Shown: positions 44,612-54,965, numbered from the stretch's first letter. The stretch is DNA of 64,000 nucleotides from Bradyrhizobium icense (GCF_001693385.1 NZ_CP016428.1:4774001-4838000); one strand, 5' to 3'. Numbers and translations are program-made. The notes: generated by a model from the letters alone, not told the origin.

Positions 44612-45990
44612 GACGGCCGCTTGCGCTTGTGCGCGAACGGATTGGCCTTTTCGCGCAGCGTGATGCGTATCGGCGTGCCCGGCAGGGCGAACGCCTCGCG
44701 CAGGCTGTTGGTGAGATAGCGCAGATAGGACTGCGGCACCGCGTCCGCACGCGAGCAGAACAGCACGAAGCTCGGCGGGCGCCCCTTGGTCTGCGTGATG
44801 TAGTTCAGCTTCAGCCGGCGGCCCGACACCGCAGGCGGCGGGTTGGCATCGACGGCCTGCTCGAACCAGCGATTGAGCGCGGCGGTCGGCACGCGCTTGT
44901 TCCAGATTGCATAGGCATCCTGGATCGCCGTCATCAGGCGATCGATGCCCTCGCCCATCAAGCCGGACACCGCGACGATGGGGACACCTTTCACTTGCGG
45001 CAGCCAGTGATCGGCATCGCTGCGTAGCGCCGAGATAAGATGGGGCTTGCGCTCCATCAAATCCCATTTGTTGACCGCGAGCACGATCGCGCGGCCCTCG
45101 CGCTCGATCAGGTCGGCGATGCGCAAATCCTGTTCCTCGAACCGGTTCTGCGCATCCATCATCAGCACGACGACTTCGGCAAAGCGCACCGCGCGCAGCG
45201 CGTCCGCCACAGACAGCTTTTCCAGCTTCTCTTCGATCCGCGAGCGTCGCCTGAGCCCTGCGGTGTCGAACACGCGGAAATCGCGTCCCTGCCAGGTGAT
45301 CTCCACCGAAATGGAATCGCGCGTGGTGCCGGCTTCGGCGCTGGTCAACAGCCGCTCCTCGCCGAGCAGATGATTGATCAGCGTCGACTTGCCGGCATTG
45401 GGACGGCCGACGATGGCGACGCGGATCGGGCGCTGCGCGATATCCTCGTCCGATATGATGTCGTCGTCGTCGAACGTCTCGCTCTCGTCGACTGGCTCGG
45501 GCATCAGCGCCGCGAGCGCGTCATAGAGATCGCTCATGCCCTCGCCATGCTCGGCCGAAATCTGCACGGGATCGCCGAGCCCCAGCGCGTAGGATTCCAT
45601 CGCGCCGATTTCGCCGTGCTTGCCCTCGCTCTTGTTGGCGACCAGCACCACCGGCTTGTTGGCGCGGCGCGCGAAGTCGGCAAAAGCGCGGTCGTTCGGC
45701 GTCAGGCCCGCACGGGCGTCGATCACGAACATCAGCGCATCGGCCAGGCTGATCGCGGCTTCGGTCTGCTCCTGCATCCGCGCGGTGAGCGAACCCTTGG
45801 CGCCCTCGTCGAGGCCTGCGGTGTCGATCACGGTGAATTCGAGATCGCCGAGACGTGCGCTTCCCTCGCGCCGGTCGCGGGTGACGCCGGGCTCGTCATC
45901 CACCAGCGCGAGCTTTTGCCCCACCAGCCGGTTGAACAGCGTCGATTTGCCGACGTTGGGCCGGCCGATGATGGCGATCGTAAAGGACAT
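44608..45990 (-). CDS. der: Ribosome biogenesis GTPase Der (EngA)
   Basis: A 460-residue GTPase with two G domains, GRPNVGKST at 9-17 and GRPNAGKST near 200, and a KH-like C-terminal domain. It acts in 50S subunit maturation. The start [14 protein letters not shown] is the family standard. It is downstream of the lipoprotein and TPR genes on the minus strand. Confidence 0.97.
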   Translation of the reverse strand: MSFTIAIIGRPNVGKSTLFNRLVGQKLALVDDEPGVTRDRREGSARLGDLEFTVIDTAGLDEGAKGSLTARMQEQTEAAISLADALMFVIDARAGLTPNDRAFADFARRANKPVVLVANKSEGKHGEIGAMESYALGLGDPVQISAEHGEGMSDLYDALAALMPEPVDESETFDDDDIISDEDIAQRPIRVAIVGRPNAGKSTLINHLLGEERLLTSAEAGTTRDSISVEITWQGRDFRVFDTAGLRRRSRIEEKLEKLSVADALRAVRFAEVVVLMMDAQNRFEEQDLRIADLIEREGRAIVLAVNKWDLMERKPHLISALRSDADHWLPQVKGVPIVAVSGLMGEGIDRLMTAIQDAYAIWNKRVPTAALNRWFEQAVDANPPPAVSGRRLKLNYITQTKGRPPSFVLFCSRADAVPQSYLRYLTNSLREAFALPGTPIRITLREKANPFAHKRKRPS

Positions 45991-46001
45991 AAATGATCCA
46001 A

Positions 46002-46021
46002 ACGCCCTTTTTTGAGGGCGT
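46002..46021 (-). terminator. Short hairpin between the lipoprotein gene and der
   Basis: ACGCCC (46002-46007) and GGGCGT (46016-46021) form a 6-base stem with a TTT loop. It could be a weak terminator or an mRNA end; the T-run after it is short. Confidence 0.35.
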
Positions 46022-46044
46022 GTCAATCGAACGAAAACAAGAAA

Positions 46045-46569
46045 TCAGCGCGTGAAACTGCCGCTCGGCATCGGCGCCGGGAAAGCCGACTGTTGCGAAG
46101 ATTGCGCCGGCGCGGCCGATTCATCAGGCGGCGGTGCAGTGGTCCGCTTGCGCACGATCTTGGCCGGCTTGGGCGCCGGCGGCGCAGCGGCGGTGCTGCC
46201 GTCCTCCTCTGGAGCGGCGTCGGGGTCCGCAGCGGCGGGTGCGGCTGCCTGCTTGCCTTTGGACTTCGCGCCACGCTTCGATTTCGGTTCTTCCGGCGGA
46301 GGGGCCGCAGCGGCAGCCTGCGCGTTCGGGTCCTCGAGCTGCTCCTGGCGCGCACCCTTGTAGAGATCCTTCGGCACGCCCTGCTCGAGGCCCGGCACGC
46401 CTTCGGGGAACACCGGCTTGCGCTCCCCGGGCAGCTTCTTCTTGGTGTCCAGGAAGTCGAGCATGTCGGTGGGATCGAAATTGCCCAAGCCGCCGCCGCC
46501 ACAGCCCGCCAGCGCGCCGGAAAGTGCGACGAGAATGGCGGCTGCGATCAAACGTTGCGGGCGGCGCAT
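46045..46569 (-). CDS. Proline-rich lipoprotein
   Basis: A 174-residue protein with a lipobox LAGC (Cys23) after a short hydrophobic stretch, a small conserved region (FDPTDMLDFLDTKKKLPG) and a long Pro/Ala/Lys-rich region. It is probably an outer-membrane lipoprotein. The neighbouring order TPR-lipoprotein-der is like the YfgM-BamB-Der order of other proteobacteria, but this is not BamB. An upstream TTG start is unlikely. Confidence 0.75.
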   Translation of the reverse strand: MRRPQRLIAAAILVALSGALAGCGGGGLGNFDPTDMLDFLDTKKKLPGERKPVFPEGVPGLEQGVPKDLYKGARQEQLEDPNAQAAAAAPPPEEPKSKRGAKSKGKQAAAPAAADPDAAPEEDGSTAAAPPAPKPAKIVRKRTTAPPPDESAAPAQSSQQSAFPAPMPSGSFTR

Positions 46570-46598
46570 GGTCGGTATCCCACTCAACTCGTTCTCCG

Positions 46599-47252
46599 TC
46601 AGCTCTTGGCGACCGGCGGAAGCAGGGCCTGCAAGGCCTCGGCACGCGAGCGCAGGCTCGGCGGCGTTTCGCCGTCATTGGCGATCATATCCAGCCATTG
46701 CCGCGTCGCTGCGGCATCATTGGCGCGCCAGGCCGACAGTGCCAGCAATTCGCGCGCCGTATGGCGAAAGGTCGCGCCCGGCGCAGCCGATGCTTCGAGG
46801 CGCTCTTTCATGTTGGGATAGCTGGTGCTTTCCAGCAGCAACTGGGCCGCGCGTATCCGCGCCAGATCCCGCTCGGCAACGCCTACGCTGCGGTCAGCGG
46901 CAATCTCGTCGAACATCTTTGCCGCGGCTTGCGCGTCGCGATGGGCAACCTCCGCCGCCAGACGCAACCGCGACAGCACGCGATATCCGAACGGCGCCTT
47001 CGCAACGAGATCGGCGAACGCCGCTTCGGCCTCGGCGTGCTTGTTGGCTTCCGAAAGCTCGACCGCCTTGTCGAACGCAGCGCCCGCCTCTGCCGCTTTC
47101 TTGGCCTCCAGGTATTGGTAGCCGCGCCAGCCGCCGACGGCGGCGATGATCAAAATCAGGCCGGCAATGATCAGAAGCGAATACCGGTCCCACAGCTTTT
47201 TGAGCTGCTCGCGACGGACCTCCTCGTCTACTTCATCAAATAATTCAGACAC
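46599..47252 (-). CDS. YfgM-like TPR membrane protein
   Basis: A 217-residue protein with a cytoplasmic N-terminus, one membrane helix (LLIIAGLILIIAAVGGW, about 26-42) and periplasmic TPR-like helices. YfgM homologues act beside the Sec translocon and outer-membrane assembly factors. Its position next to der fits that family. Confidence 0.85.
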   Translation of the reverse strand: MSELFDEVDEEVRREQLKKLWDRYSLLIIAGLILIIAAVGGWRGYQYLEAKKAAEAGAAFDKAVELSEANKHAEAEAAFADLVAKAPFGYRVLSRLRLAAEVAHRDAQAAAKMFDEIAADRSVGVAERDLARIRAAQLLLESTSYPNMKERLEASAAPGATFRHTARELLALSAWRANDAAATRQWLDMIANDGETPPSLRSRAEALQALLPPVAKS

Positions 47253-47417
47253 TTAAAGGTATCCCATCCCCGAGGAATCGCAGCTTCGGCGGCTGTATCG
47301 CGCGCCCGATCCCCACATGGCCGGGCGTAGCCTATCGATATGGCGGTGGCAAGGCAAAGCGAGGCGGATCAAAGCGTTAACAGCGGCTCCCAACCGCCTC
47401 GAAATCGGCTGGCAATG

Positions 47418-47447
47418 TTGACATCGCGGTTCAAAGTTTGGCGTAAT
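47418..47447 (+). promoter_or_regulatory. Predicted promoter
   Basis: TTGACA at 47418-47423 and CGTAAT at 47442-47447, 18 bases apart, lie about 50 bases before the secreted protein gene at 47495. Confidence 0.45.
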
Positions 47448-47494
47448 CCCGCCGCCTCCATTATCGACCCCTACCCGATTTTTTCAGGTGTTTC

Positions 47495-48358
47495 ATGCCT
47501 CGCCATGCGCTGGTTTCGATGCTTGCCACAGGATTGTTATCCCTGTCCGCAGCAGCGTCACTGGCCGACGACTTCAAGCCGAGCGCGCCCGAGACGGCAT
47601 TCTCCGGCAAACTGCGCCCCGATATTCTGGGCATCTCGACCGAATCGAACGCCGAATCCGCGCGCGCCATCTTTGATTCGCTGTTCAAGGGTCGTACTGA
47701 CACCAAGACCGACATCCAGCAGCAGAAATTCGGCAATGGCGGCGCGAGCTACGTCGCTGCGTTGAATTTCAGCCTCCCCGCCGGTTCGAAACAGAACGGC
47801 GAGATGCTCTCGACCAGCTTCTCCTCGCCCGCGAGCGCCAACCGCGCCTATTTCATCGCCCGTAACCTGACCTTCGCACCGGACCAGCAGCCGTCGAGAT
47901 CGGACATGATCAAGGAGATCATGGGCAAATACGGCGCGCCGACCATCGTCGGCGACCAGCATCTGTACTACATCTACCGCAAGGGCTCGATCATGTCGGT
48001 CGGCGGCAAGTACAAGGAAGCGACTGCGCTCGAGGCAATCGGCAAGCCGCTCGACCCAAGGGCCGCCGTCAAGCTCAACGGCGACACCGTGCGCGGCAGT
48101 TGCGTGGCAGTCGTCAAGCGCGCCCAGGCCAAAGCCAAGGAACCGAGCGCCATGTTGACCGAGGCCAAGGGCGCGAACTGCGACGGCGTGTTGAGTGTGC
48201 AACTCGTTCCGGGCAAGCTGGCCGACCGCGTCGGTATCGCGCAATTCACTCTGCTTGATGTCAAGCAACTCGTCAGCGCCGCCGCGATCGACAGCGCCGC
48301 ACTCGCCGCCGGGTTGAGCGAGAGCGCGATGCCCAAAGGCAGCGCTCCGAAGCTCTAG
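47495..48358 (+). CDS. Secreted hypothetical protein
   Basis: A 287-residue protein with a signal peptide (ending ASLADD) and two cysteines at about 203 and 227 (RGSCVAVVK, GANCDGVL). The middle part (ASANRAYFIARNLTFAPDQQ) shows no domain I recognise. It has a GTGTTTC stretch but no strong ribosome-binding site before the ATG. Confidence 0.75.
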   Translation: MPRHALVSMLATGLLSLSAAASLADDFKPSAPETAFSGKLRPDILGISTESNAESARAIFDSLFKGRTDTKTDIQQQKFGNGGASYVAALNFSLPAGSKQNGEMLSTSFSSPASANRAYFIARNLTFAPDQQPSRSDMIKEIMGKYGAPTIVGDQHLYYIYRKGSIMSVGGKYKEATALEAIGKPLDPRAAVKLNGDTVRGSCVAVVKRAQAKAKEPSAMLTEAKGANCDGVLSVQLVPGKLADRVGIAQFTLLDVKQLVSAAAIDSAALAAGLSESAMPKGSAPKL

Positions 48359-48504
48359 GTCCTGTCAGGCGCCGACGGCGGCAGGTTTGGAACGACGGTA
48401 AGCGCGCTCATCGTTGACATGGCAGACGTTTTTGAAACGTCGCCGCGCAACAGGAACCTTTCCTCTGCGCTGTAATTGAATCTCCGTTACATGGAGATCA
48501 GGCA

Positions 48505-48801
48505 ATGCGCGGATTTCCGCCGATCGTGCCGTACGGCGCCGATCAGACGATCTATCTGGTCCTGGAAGCCGGGCCGGATGCCATCGTGAAGGTCGAGCGG
48601 ACTGATTTCGAAACGATCATTGCCGACCTTTTGTCGGGCCAATTCCGCGACCCGATCGAGGTCGTCGCCTTCAATACGCTTGAACATTGGAGCGAAGACT
48701 TATCGAGAGATGTCGCACGCGAAATCCAGTGCCGCTGCGACATCGAAGGGCACAAAGTTCCGGATTATCTGGAAGATTTTGTGGGCAGCCGTGTCGGTTG
48801 A
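48505..48801 (+). CDS. Hypothetical protein (98 aa)
   Basis: A 98-residue acidic protein starting MRGFPPIVPYGADQTIYLVL, with balanced composition and the GGAGATCAGG ribosome-binding site 5 bases before the ATG. The C-terminus contains two cysteines (CRCDIEG). Not recognised, but the start signal and composition support a real gene. Confidence 0.6.
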   Translation: MRGFPPIVPYGADQTIYLVLEAGPDAIVKVERTDFETIIADLLSGQFRDPIEVVAFNTLEHWSEDLSRDVAREIQCRCDIEGHKVPDYLEDFVGSRVG

Positions 48802-48818
48802 TCGCGGCTAGCCGATAC

Positions 48819-50426
48819 CTACGCCGCCGACCAGATGGCGGAAGCCGCTTCGCGGAGCTGCCGTTTCATCACCTTGCCGTTGGCATTGCGCGGCAATGGG
48901 TCCGTCCTCAGATCCATGGTTTCCGGCACCTTGTAGTCCGACACCCGCTCGGCGCACCAAGCGCGCAGCACCTCGCCGCTGACGGCATTGCGCGTCACGA
49001 CGACGGCGTGCACGCGCTCGCCCAGCACCGGGCACGGTTTTGCGATGATCGCGCTCTCGACCACGTCGGGGTGACCGGCCAGCACCGACTCGACCTCCGC
49101 AGAATAGATCTTGAGCCCGCCGCGGTTGATCATGTCTTTCTGCCGATCGAACACGCGGACGAAATTCTCCCTGTCGATCGAGCCGAGATCGCCGGAATGC
49201 CAGAAGCCGGCGGTAAAACTCTCCGCCGTCGCCTTCGGATTGTTCCAGTAGCCTTTGATGACGCAGCCGCCGTGAATCCAGATTTCGCCGATCTCGCCTC
49301 GCGGCAGTTCGCAGCCGTCGGCGTCGACCACGATGATGGTGGCGCCCGGACACGGCAGGCCGACGCTGTCGATATGGCTCACGACGAATTCTGCAGGCAT
49401 CATGGTCGACGGCGAGGTGGTCTCGGTCGCGCCGTAGCAATTGGCGAGTCTCAGCCCCGGAATTTTCGCTGCCAACTTCTCGATAGTGGCGATCGGCATC
49501 GGCGCGCCGCCAAAGCCGCCGATCCGCCAGCTCGACAGATCGTAGCTGTCGAAATCCGGCTGCAGCAGGCAGAGATTGTACATCGCCGGCACCATCACGG
49601 TGTAGGTGATCCGCTCGTGCGCCGCCATCTTCAAATATTCCGCGGCTTTGAACTCTGGCATGATGATCAGCGCGCCGGCGCAACGGACCATAGTCATGAT
49701 GTTGGCGACCACGCCGGTGACATGCCCGAGCGGCACTGCTGCGATCGAGCGATCCCCGGCGGTGAGCTTCAGGCACGACACGAACACCATGGCCGAATGA
49801 ATGATGGTGCAATGGGCGAGCATCGCGCCTTTCGGCCGCCCCGTGGTGCCCGAGGTATAGAGGATCATCGCAGTGTCCTCTTCGCCGACCTCGACCGGCG
49901 CTGCCAGCGGCGCGTTGTCAGCGAGCTCGGAGAAGCGCGAAAGCCGCGGATCGTCATCGACGGTGATCCGGTGAATCACATCAGGAATCTCTCCGGCATC
50001 AGGCACGCGGTCGGCCAGCATGGCCTCGTGGATCAGGAGCTTTGCGCCGCAATCGGTGAGCACATAGGCGATTTCGGGTTTTTGCTGGCGGGTCGAAAGC
50101 AACACCGTTACCAGCCCGGCATGCGCCGCGCCCAGCATCGCGAGTACGAATTCGATTCTGTTGCCGAGCAGTAGCGCGACGCGATCGCCGCGCTGCAGGC
50201 CGAGTTTTTGAAACCCTGCTGCGATTTGCGCGGACTGCTGCGCCACTTCGCGCCAAGTCATTCGCGTGGCGCCGCAGACCAGCGCCTCGCCGTCCGGGTT
50301 GGTCGCAACCGCTTCGGCCACCATCGCGGGAATGCTCCTGGGCCGTTCGCAAAAGACCGGAACAATGCGATCACCGAAGCGCGGTTCGAGCCGCATCGCC
50401 GGAATGGAGTGCTGCGACCAGTTCAT
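48819..50426 (-). CDS. Acyl-CoA synthetase (AMP-forming)
   Basis: A 535-residue adenylate-forming ligase. The AMP-binding motif is YTSGTTGRPKG (190-200), and the C-terminal catalytic lysine is in NANGKVMKR. It activates a carboxylic acid to its CoA thioester; the substrate is unknown. It starts 11 bases after panB, so it is in that operon. Confidence 0.93.
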   Translation of the reverse strand: MNWSQHSIPAMRLEPRFGDRIVPVFCERPRSIPAMVAEAVATNPDGEALVCGATRMTWREVAQQSAQIAAGFQKLGLQRGDRVALLLGNRIEFVLAMLGAAHAGLVTVLLSTRQQKPEIAYVLTDCGAKLLIHEAMLADRVPDAGEIPDVIHRITVDDDPRLSRFSELADNAPLAAPVEVGEEDTAMILYTSGTTGRPKGAMLAHCTIIHSAMVFVSCLKLTAGDRSIAAVPLGHVTGVVANIMTMVRCAGALIIMPEFKAAEYLKMAAHERITYTVMVPAMYNLCLLQPDFDSYDLSSWRIGGFGGAPMPIATIEKLAAKIPGLRLANCYGATETTSPSTMMPAEFVVSHIDSVGLPCPGATIIVVDADGCELPRGEIGEIWIHGGCVIKGYWNNPKATAESFTAGFWHSGDLGSIDRENFVRVFDRQKDMINRGGLKIYSAEVESVLAGHPDVVESAIIAKPCPVLGERVHAVVVTRNAVSGEVLRAWCAERVSDYKVPETMDLRTDPLPRNANGKVMKRQLREAASAIWSAA

Positions 50427-50437
50427 CGCGGGCCTCG

Positions 50438-51259
50438 TCAGCTCTTCTTCATTTCGTAGACGTGCTCAGGTCCCGGGAAAGCGCGCGAGCGCACGTCGCT
50501 TGCGTATCCCTGGATCGCCGCTTCGATCGCGGGACCGAGATCGCCATAGCGGCGCACGAATTTCGGCGTCCGCGGCGACAGGCCCAGCATGTCCTCGAGC
50601 ACCAGCACCTGGCCGTCGCAGGCTGCACTGGCGCCGATGCCAATGGTCGGAATGGCGATGGTCTCCGTGATCTTGCGCGCGAGCGGCTCGGCGACCGCCT
50701 CGACCACGACCGAAAACGCCCCGGCATCCGAGATCGCCTGGGCGTCTTTCAGGATCGGATCCCAACTGCCTTGGTCGCGGCCCTGCGCGCGAAACGAGCC
50801 GAGCGTGTTGATCGATTGCGGCGTCAGTCCGATGTGGCCCATGACCGGCACGCCGCGCTCGGACAGGAATGCTACGGTTTCGGCCATCCGGGCGCCGCCT
50901 TCGAGCTTCACTGCGCCGCAATGGGTCTCCTTCAATATCCGCGCCGCGGAATGAAACGCCTGCTCCTTCGAGGCCTCATAGGAGCCGAACGGCATGTCGA
51001 CCACGACGAGCGCGTGCTTCGATCCCCGCATCACCGCTCGTCCCTGCAGGATCATCATGTCGAGCGTCACCGGCACGGTGGTCTCTAGACCGTGCATGAC
51101 ATTGCCGAGGGAATCGCCGACCAGGATGACGTCGCAGTGTCGATCGACCAACGCGGCAGTGTGCGCGTGGTAGGACGTCAGCATCACAATCGGCTCGCCG
51201 TTCTTGCGCGCGCGGATATCCGGCGCCGTTTTGCGCTTGATGGCAGATTGAACGGACAT
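50438..51259 (-). CDS. panB: 3-methyl-2-oxobutanoate hydroxymethyltransferase
   Basis: A 273-residue PanB, the first enzyme of pantothenate synthesis, adding a hydroxymethyl group from methylene-tetrahydrofolate to ketoisovalerate. Motifs [26 protein letters not shown] and [14 protein letters not shown] are present. The ATG lies 1 base after the nnrU-like stop, so the genes are co-transcribed. No panC is adjacent. Confidence 0.96.
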   Translation of the reverse strand: MSVQSAIKRKTAPDIRARKNGEPIVMLTSYHAHTAALVDRHCDVILVGDSLGNVMHGLETTVPVTLDMMILQGRAVMRGSKHALVVVDMPFGSYEASKEQAFHSAARILKETHCGAVKLEGGARMAETVAFLSERGVPVMGHIGLTPQSINTLGSFRAQGRDQGSWDPILKDAQAISDAGAFSVVVEAVAEPLARKITETIAIPTIGIGASAACDGQVLVLEDMLGLSPRTPKFVRRYGDLGPAIEAAIQGYASDVRSRAFPGPEHVYEMKKS

Positions 51260-51260
51260 G

Positions 51261-51845
51261 TTAGGCTCCAACCACGGGGACGCCGATCACGACCGGGTGG
51301 AACGCGAAGGCGAGCGCCAGATAGGCGACGAGACCGACCGCGATCGCGATCAAATCGTTGCCGGGACCTCCGACGGGAATCGGCGGGGCGCCGGCGTCGG
51401 AACGATATTTCAGCGAAATACGGTCGTAGACCGCCCATGCGAGAAACGAGCCGAACAGGATGATCGAGCCGAGATCGCCATTGGCGAGCAGATGCGTCGC
51501 CGCCCACAGCTTGATGCCCGTCAGCATCGGATGTTTCAGCGTCGTGTAGATACGGCCGCGGATGTAGGACGCGACCACCATAATGACCGCCGGCAGCATC
51601 AGCGCCACGGCGATGTGCTTGAGCGCCACTGGCGGGTTCCAGAGGTTGATCCAGCCCGTTGCGCGATAAAGCGCATAGCCCCAGATGATCAGCGCCAGTC
51701 CAGCGAACGAAGCCAGCATATAGCCGACCTTGTAGCCGCCCTCACCCGTCGCGGAGATCACCTGTGCGCGCAGCTTGCGCTGCGTGGTGAGCGTGTGGAC
51801 GCCGAGGAACAGGATCAGGCCCAGGATCAACACCAGCAGTCCCAT
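51261..51845 (-). CDS. NnrU family membrane protein
   Basis: A 194-residue membrane protein with about five hydrophobic segments and the family motif [22 protein letters not shown] (within 104-125). NnrU proteins are linked to nitric oxide reductase expression or heme O-methylation relatives; the function here is inferred only from the family. It starts the operon with panB. Confidence 0.85.
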   Translation of the reverse strand: MGLLVLILGLILFLGVHTLTTQRKLRAQVISATGEGGYKVGYMLASFAGLALIIWGYALYRATGWINLWNPPVALKHIAVALMLPAVIMVVASYIRGRIYTTLKHPMLTGIKLWAATHLLANGDLGSIILFGSFLAWAVYDRISLKYRSDAGAPPIPVGGPGNDLIAIAVGLVAYLALAFAFHPVVIGVPVVGA

Positions 51846-51932
51846 GACGTGCCTCCCGTTGCGCGGCTGGTTTTCCTGATTATCCGCGTATCATTTTAAG
51901 GGCTTGGTGCGCAATGCGCCACGCGGCTGCCG

Positions 51933-52535
51933 TCACGGCTTCTCCGCCTGCTTGCCTAGATCGCGGTTGTCGACGTAGCGGATCGCGATCGGCCGCCCGG
52001 CAAGCGCGCCGCCAAGTCCAGATGTGAACTTGAACGGCGTGCAGCCTCCAAGCGACGCGTTGATCGCTTTCAAATAGGTAGCGCGAGTATCTGCCGGGAC
52101 GCCTGCCGTGGCATAGGTCACGCGGGGCGCCGCAATGATCTCGCCCGAGCGCTTGAAGCTGAACCGAACCGACATCTGCATGCCCTGGCGCGCACTGTCG
52201 GAAGGCGGCGGCGACCAGCAGGAGCGCAACGCCGCAAAGAGGTCGCCGATCGTATCGAGATCATGGTCCGGCTTCCGGTATTTCGCGGCCTGATCCTGTG
52301 GAGGTGCGCTTTCGATCGTGAGTTGCAGATTCTGGCCGTACGGATAATCGATCTCGGGAATGCAGGGACCCTCGTTGAACACGCTGCAAAATGACGGCGT
52401 GCACGGCTGGCCGTCGAGCACGCTGCAGGGCGCGTGCGAAAATGGCGTGGCGTCGATCTGACGCCGCGACTGGGCGTCGGCGGCGCTCATCCCGACGAAT
52501 GTAGTGATCAGGCAGACGATGATGCACCGAAACAT
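51933..52535 (-). CDS. Secreted protein with TonB/TolA-C-like domain
   Basis: A 200-residue protein with a signal peptide (ending ADAQ), a Cys-rich N-terminal part (PCSVLDGQPC ... FCSVFNEGPC), and a C-terminal domain with a hydrophobic strand pattern (MSVRFSFKRSGEIIAAPRVT) like TonB or TolA C-terminal domains. No membrane anchor is seen. The function is unknown; the cysteine pairs suggest a periplasmic fold. Confidence 0.7.
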   Translation of the reverse strand: MFRCIIVCLITTFVGMSAADAQSRRQIDATPFSHAPCSVLDGQPCTPSFCSVFNEGPCIPEIDYPYGQNLQLTIESAPPQDQAAKYRKPDHDLDTIGDLFAALRSCWSPPPSDSARQGMQMSVRFSFKRSGEIIAAPRVTYATAGVPADTRATYLKAINASLGGCTPFKFTSGLGGALAGRPIAIRYVDNRDLGKQAEKP

Positions 52536-52607
52536 GCGGCCCTAAGTCCTAAAAGGCGACCCAACTAAGCTGATGCGCGCCTCGTCCCGTATCAAGGCGG
52601 ACGGTGT

Positions 52608-52694
52608 TCACATCCCTGCGTTCATGGCGGATAGTTCCGCAATCAGGGCTTTCTCGCTGAGCTGGTCGAGGACGCCGGCGGTATAGAGCGAAGA
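52608..52694 (-). pseudogene. Possible C-terminal gene remnant
   Basis: The minus-strand frame reads SLYTAGVLDQLSEKALIAEL followed by SAMNAGM and a stop. It has no start and is closed by a stop 87 bases upstream. The even amphipathic composition resembles a protein C-terminus, but the source gene was not recognised. Confidence 0.3.
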
Positions 52695-52712
52695 TCAGGC
52701 CACAGCTTCAAC

Positions 52713-52843
52713 CGTCATCACCCACCAACGGGTCGCGCGAATGCGCGCCCGATGACAGGCTCCGTCGGGTAATATTCCAGAGATGGTGGTGATTAACGGA
52801 TAAGCCGCGGCGTACTGGGTCCCCCGCTTTCGCGGAGGACGAC
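52713..52843. repeat. Degenerate palindromic element
   Basis: GTCATCACCCA at the left end and a right part GGGTCCCCCGCTTTCGCGG followed by GGACGAC resemble the elements at 40807 and 43212. Arms are imperfect, so it may be an old copy. Confidence 0.4.
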
Positions 52844-52868
52844 AATGGAGGCTGGGGCGACAGCGCCC

Positions 52869-54488
52869 CTACGCCTTCTTCTTCACGTCCTTGACGTTGG
52901 AGAAGGTGATCCCCTCGGCGCGCTCCCTGGTATAGCCCAGGTAAAACTCGTTCTTGGCCATGAACACGGGATCGCCGTCGACGTCGTCGGCGATGCCCGA
53001 GCCGTTGGCCGCGATGAAGGCGTCGAGCTTCTTGCGGTCGTCGGACGAGACCCAGCGCGCGAGCTGGAATTCCGAGACCTCGAACTCCACGGGCAGCGAA
53101 TATTCGGCGTCGAGACGCGCCTTCAGCACGTCGAGCTGCAGCGGACCGACGACGCCGACCAGCGCCGGTGCGCCGTCACGCGGCCGGAACACCTGCACCA
53201 CGCCCTCCTCCGACATCTGCTGCAGCGCCTCTTTCAGCTTCTTCGCCTTCATCGCGTCCGTCAGGCGCACGCGGCGGACGATTTCCGGCGCAAAACTCGG
53301 GACGCCGACGAAGGTGATATCCTCGCCTTCCGTTAGCGTATCGCCGATCCGCAATGTACCGTGGTTCGGAATGCCGACGACGTCGCCGGCAAAGGCTTCA
53401 TCGGCCACCGAGCGGTCCTGGGCAAAGAAGAACTGCGGCGACGACAGGCTCATGTTCTTGCCGGTCCGCACCAGCTTCGCCTTCATGCCGCGGCTGAGCT
53501 TGCCGGAGCACAGTCGCGCGAACGCGATGCGGTCGCGGTGGTTCGGATCCATATTGGCCTGGATCTTGAACACGAAGGCGCTCATGCGCGGCTCGGCTGC
53601 TTCGACCTTGCGCAAATTGCTGTCCTGCGCGCGCGGCGCCGGAGCGAACTTGCCGAGCCCTTCCAGGAGATCGCCGACGCCGAAATTGCGCAGTGCGCTG
53701 CCGAAATAGACCGGCGTGAGATGGCCCTCGCGAAACGCCTCCAGCTCGAACGGCTTGCAGGCTTCCGACACCAGCGCAAGTTCGTCCTTGATCTCGGCGA
53801 CGTCGAGATTGGGATTGCGGCCGGCGAGATCGGCGATATCGATCTGCTCGGTCGCGCCGGTCTTGGCGCCGCCGCCTTCGAGCAGGCGCACGCCGCCGTT
53901 GACGACGTCGTAGGTGCCAAGGAAGTCGCGGCCGCGGCCGACCGGCCAGGTCATCGGCGTGGTGTCGAGCGCCAGCGTCTTCTCGATCTCATCCAGCAAC
54001 TCGAACGTATCGCGGCTCTCGCGGTCCATCTTGTTGATGAAGGTGATGATCGGAATGTCGCGCAGCCGGCACACCTCGAACAGCTTTCGGGTGCGCGCCT
54101 CGATGCCCTTGGCGGCGTCGATCACCATGACCGCGGAATCGACGGCGGTCAGCGTGCGGTAGGTGTCCTCCGAGAAGTCTTCGTGGCCTGGCGTGTCCAG
54201 CAGGTTGAAGACGAGACCTTCGAACTCGAACGTCATCACCGAGGTCACAACCGAGATGCCGCGCTCGCGCTCGATCTTCATCCAGTCGGAACGGGTATTG
54301 CGTCGCTCGCCCTTGGCCTTGACCTGCCCCGCCAGATTGATAGCGCCGCCGAACAGCAGCAGCTTTTCGGTCAACGTGGTCTTGCCGGCGTCCGGGTGGG
54401 AGATGATCGCAAACGTGCGCCGGCGCGCCACTTCATCGGCAAGCGGCGATCGGGAGGACGATTCGGCAGTGAGGGCAATATCGGACAT
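52869..54488 (-). CDS. prfC: Peptide chain release factor 3
   Basis: A 539-residue GTPase that recycles RF1 and RF2 from the ribosome. It has the P-loop [10 protein letters not shown] (31-40), the switch region [25 protein letters not shown] and NKMDRES. Its length is normal for RF3. It diverges from sugE, and the riboswitch lies between them. Confidence 0.96.
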   Translation of the reverse strand: MSDIALTAESSSRSPLADEVARRRTFAIISHPDAGKTTLTEKLLLFGGAINLAGQVKAKGERRNTRSDWMKIERERGISVVTSVMTFEFEGLVFNLLDTPGHEDFSEDTYRTLTAVDSAVMVIDAAKGIEARTRKLFEVCRLRDIPIITFINKMDRESRDTFELLDEIEKTLALDTTPMTWPVGRGRDFLGTYDVVNGGVRLLEGGGAKTGATEQIDIADLAGRNPNLDVAEIKDELALVSEACKPFELEAFREGHLTPVYFGSALRNFGVGDLLEGLGKFAPAPRAQDSNLRKVEAAEPRMSAFVFKIQANMDPNHRDRIAFARLCSGKLSRGMKAKLVRTGKNMSLSSPQFFFAQDRSVADEAFAGDVVGIPNHGTLRIGDTLTEGEDITFVGVPSFAPEIVRRVRLTDAMKAKKLKEALQQMSEEGVVQVFRPRDGAPALVGVVGPLQLDVLKARLDAEYSLPVEFEVSEFQLARWVSSDDRKKLDAFIAANGSGIADDVDGDPVFMAKNEFYLGYTRERAEGITFSNVKDVKKKA

Positions 54489-54575
54489 CGGGCTGAGCGT
54501 TTGGCAGGGAAAACCGGGCTAATCAAGCCTCATTTGGTGGTTGCGAAGGCCGCTGGCCAGTCCCATATCGGCAAC

Positions 54576-54623
54576 GGAAGGACGGCCTTCCAACTCAGAG
54601 CTCATCCGCGGGGACGACCCTGC
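54576..54623 (+). promoter_or_regulatory. Guanidine-II (mini-ykkC) riboswitch
   Basis: Two hairpins with the class-defining ACGR tetraloops: GGAAGG-ACGG-CCTTCC at 54576-54591 and GCGGGG-ACGA-CCCTGC at 54608-54623 (one G-U pair), joined by 16 bases. The GGAGGG ribosome-binding site at 54631 follows directly. The class binds one guanidinium per loop, and the two loops dock; binding usually turns on translation of sugE/emrE-type exporters. Confidence 0.88.
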
Positions 54624-54641
54624 CTGGTTCGGAGGGTTGTC

Positions 54642-54965
54642 ATGGCGTGGATCGTATTGTTCGTCGCCGGGCTCATGGAAATAGGCTGGGCGATCGGCCT
54701 CAAATATACCGAAGGTTTCACGCGGCTTGTTCCATCCGTCCTGACGCTCGCCTGCATGGCAGGCAGCATCCTCCTGCTCGGTCTTGCCTTGAAAGCTCTG
54801 CCGATCGGAACCGCATACGCGGTATGGACCGGTATCGGCGCGGTCGGAACGGCCATCCTGGGCATCGCGCTGTTCGGCGAGCCTGCGACCGCCGCCCGGC
54901 TCGCCTGCATCGGCTTGATCGTCGCCGGCATCGTCGGGCTCAAGCTTGTCACCGGCTCAGCGTAG
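54642..54965 (+). CDS. sugE: SugE-type SMR guanidinium exporter
   Basis: A 107-residue small multidrug resistance protein with four helices and the central Glu13 ([18 protein letters not shown]). SugE/Gdx proteins exchange guanidinium for protons, which fits the riboswitch upstream. GGAGGG lies 5 bases before the ATG. Its end overlaps the convergent pit gene by 9 bases. Confidence 0.93.
   Translation: MAWIVLFVAGLMEIGWAIGLKYTEGFTRLVPSVLTLACMAGSILLLGLALKALPIGTAYAVWTGIGAVGTAILGIALFGEPATAARLACIGLIVAGIVGLKLVTGSA

Larger units (their letters stand above)
52536..52868. other. Gap between the secreted protein gene and prfC
   Basis: A 333-base intergenic region with a short minus-strand coding remnant at 52608-52694 and a palindromic element at 52713-52843. 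No intact gene. Confidence 0.55.

Noticed and set aside
48687..50174. 495-codon frame opposite the acyl-CoA synthetase
   Set aside because: Shadow of a well-supported gene.
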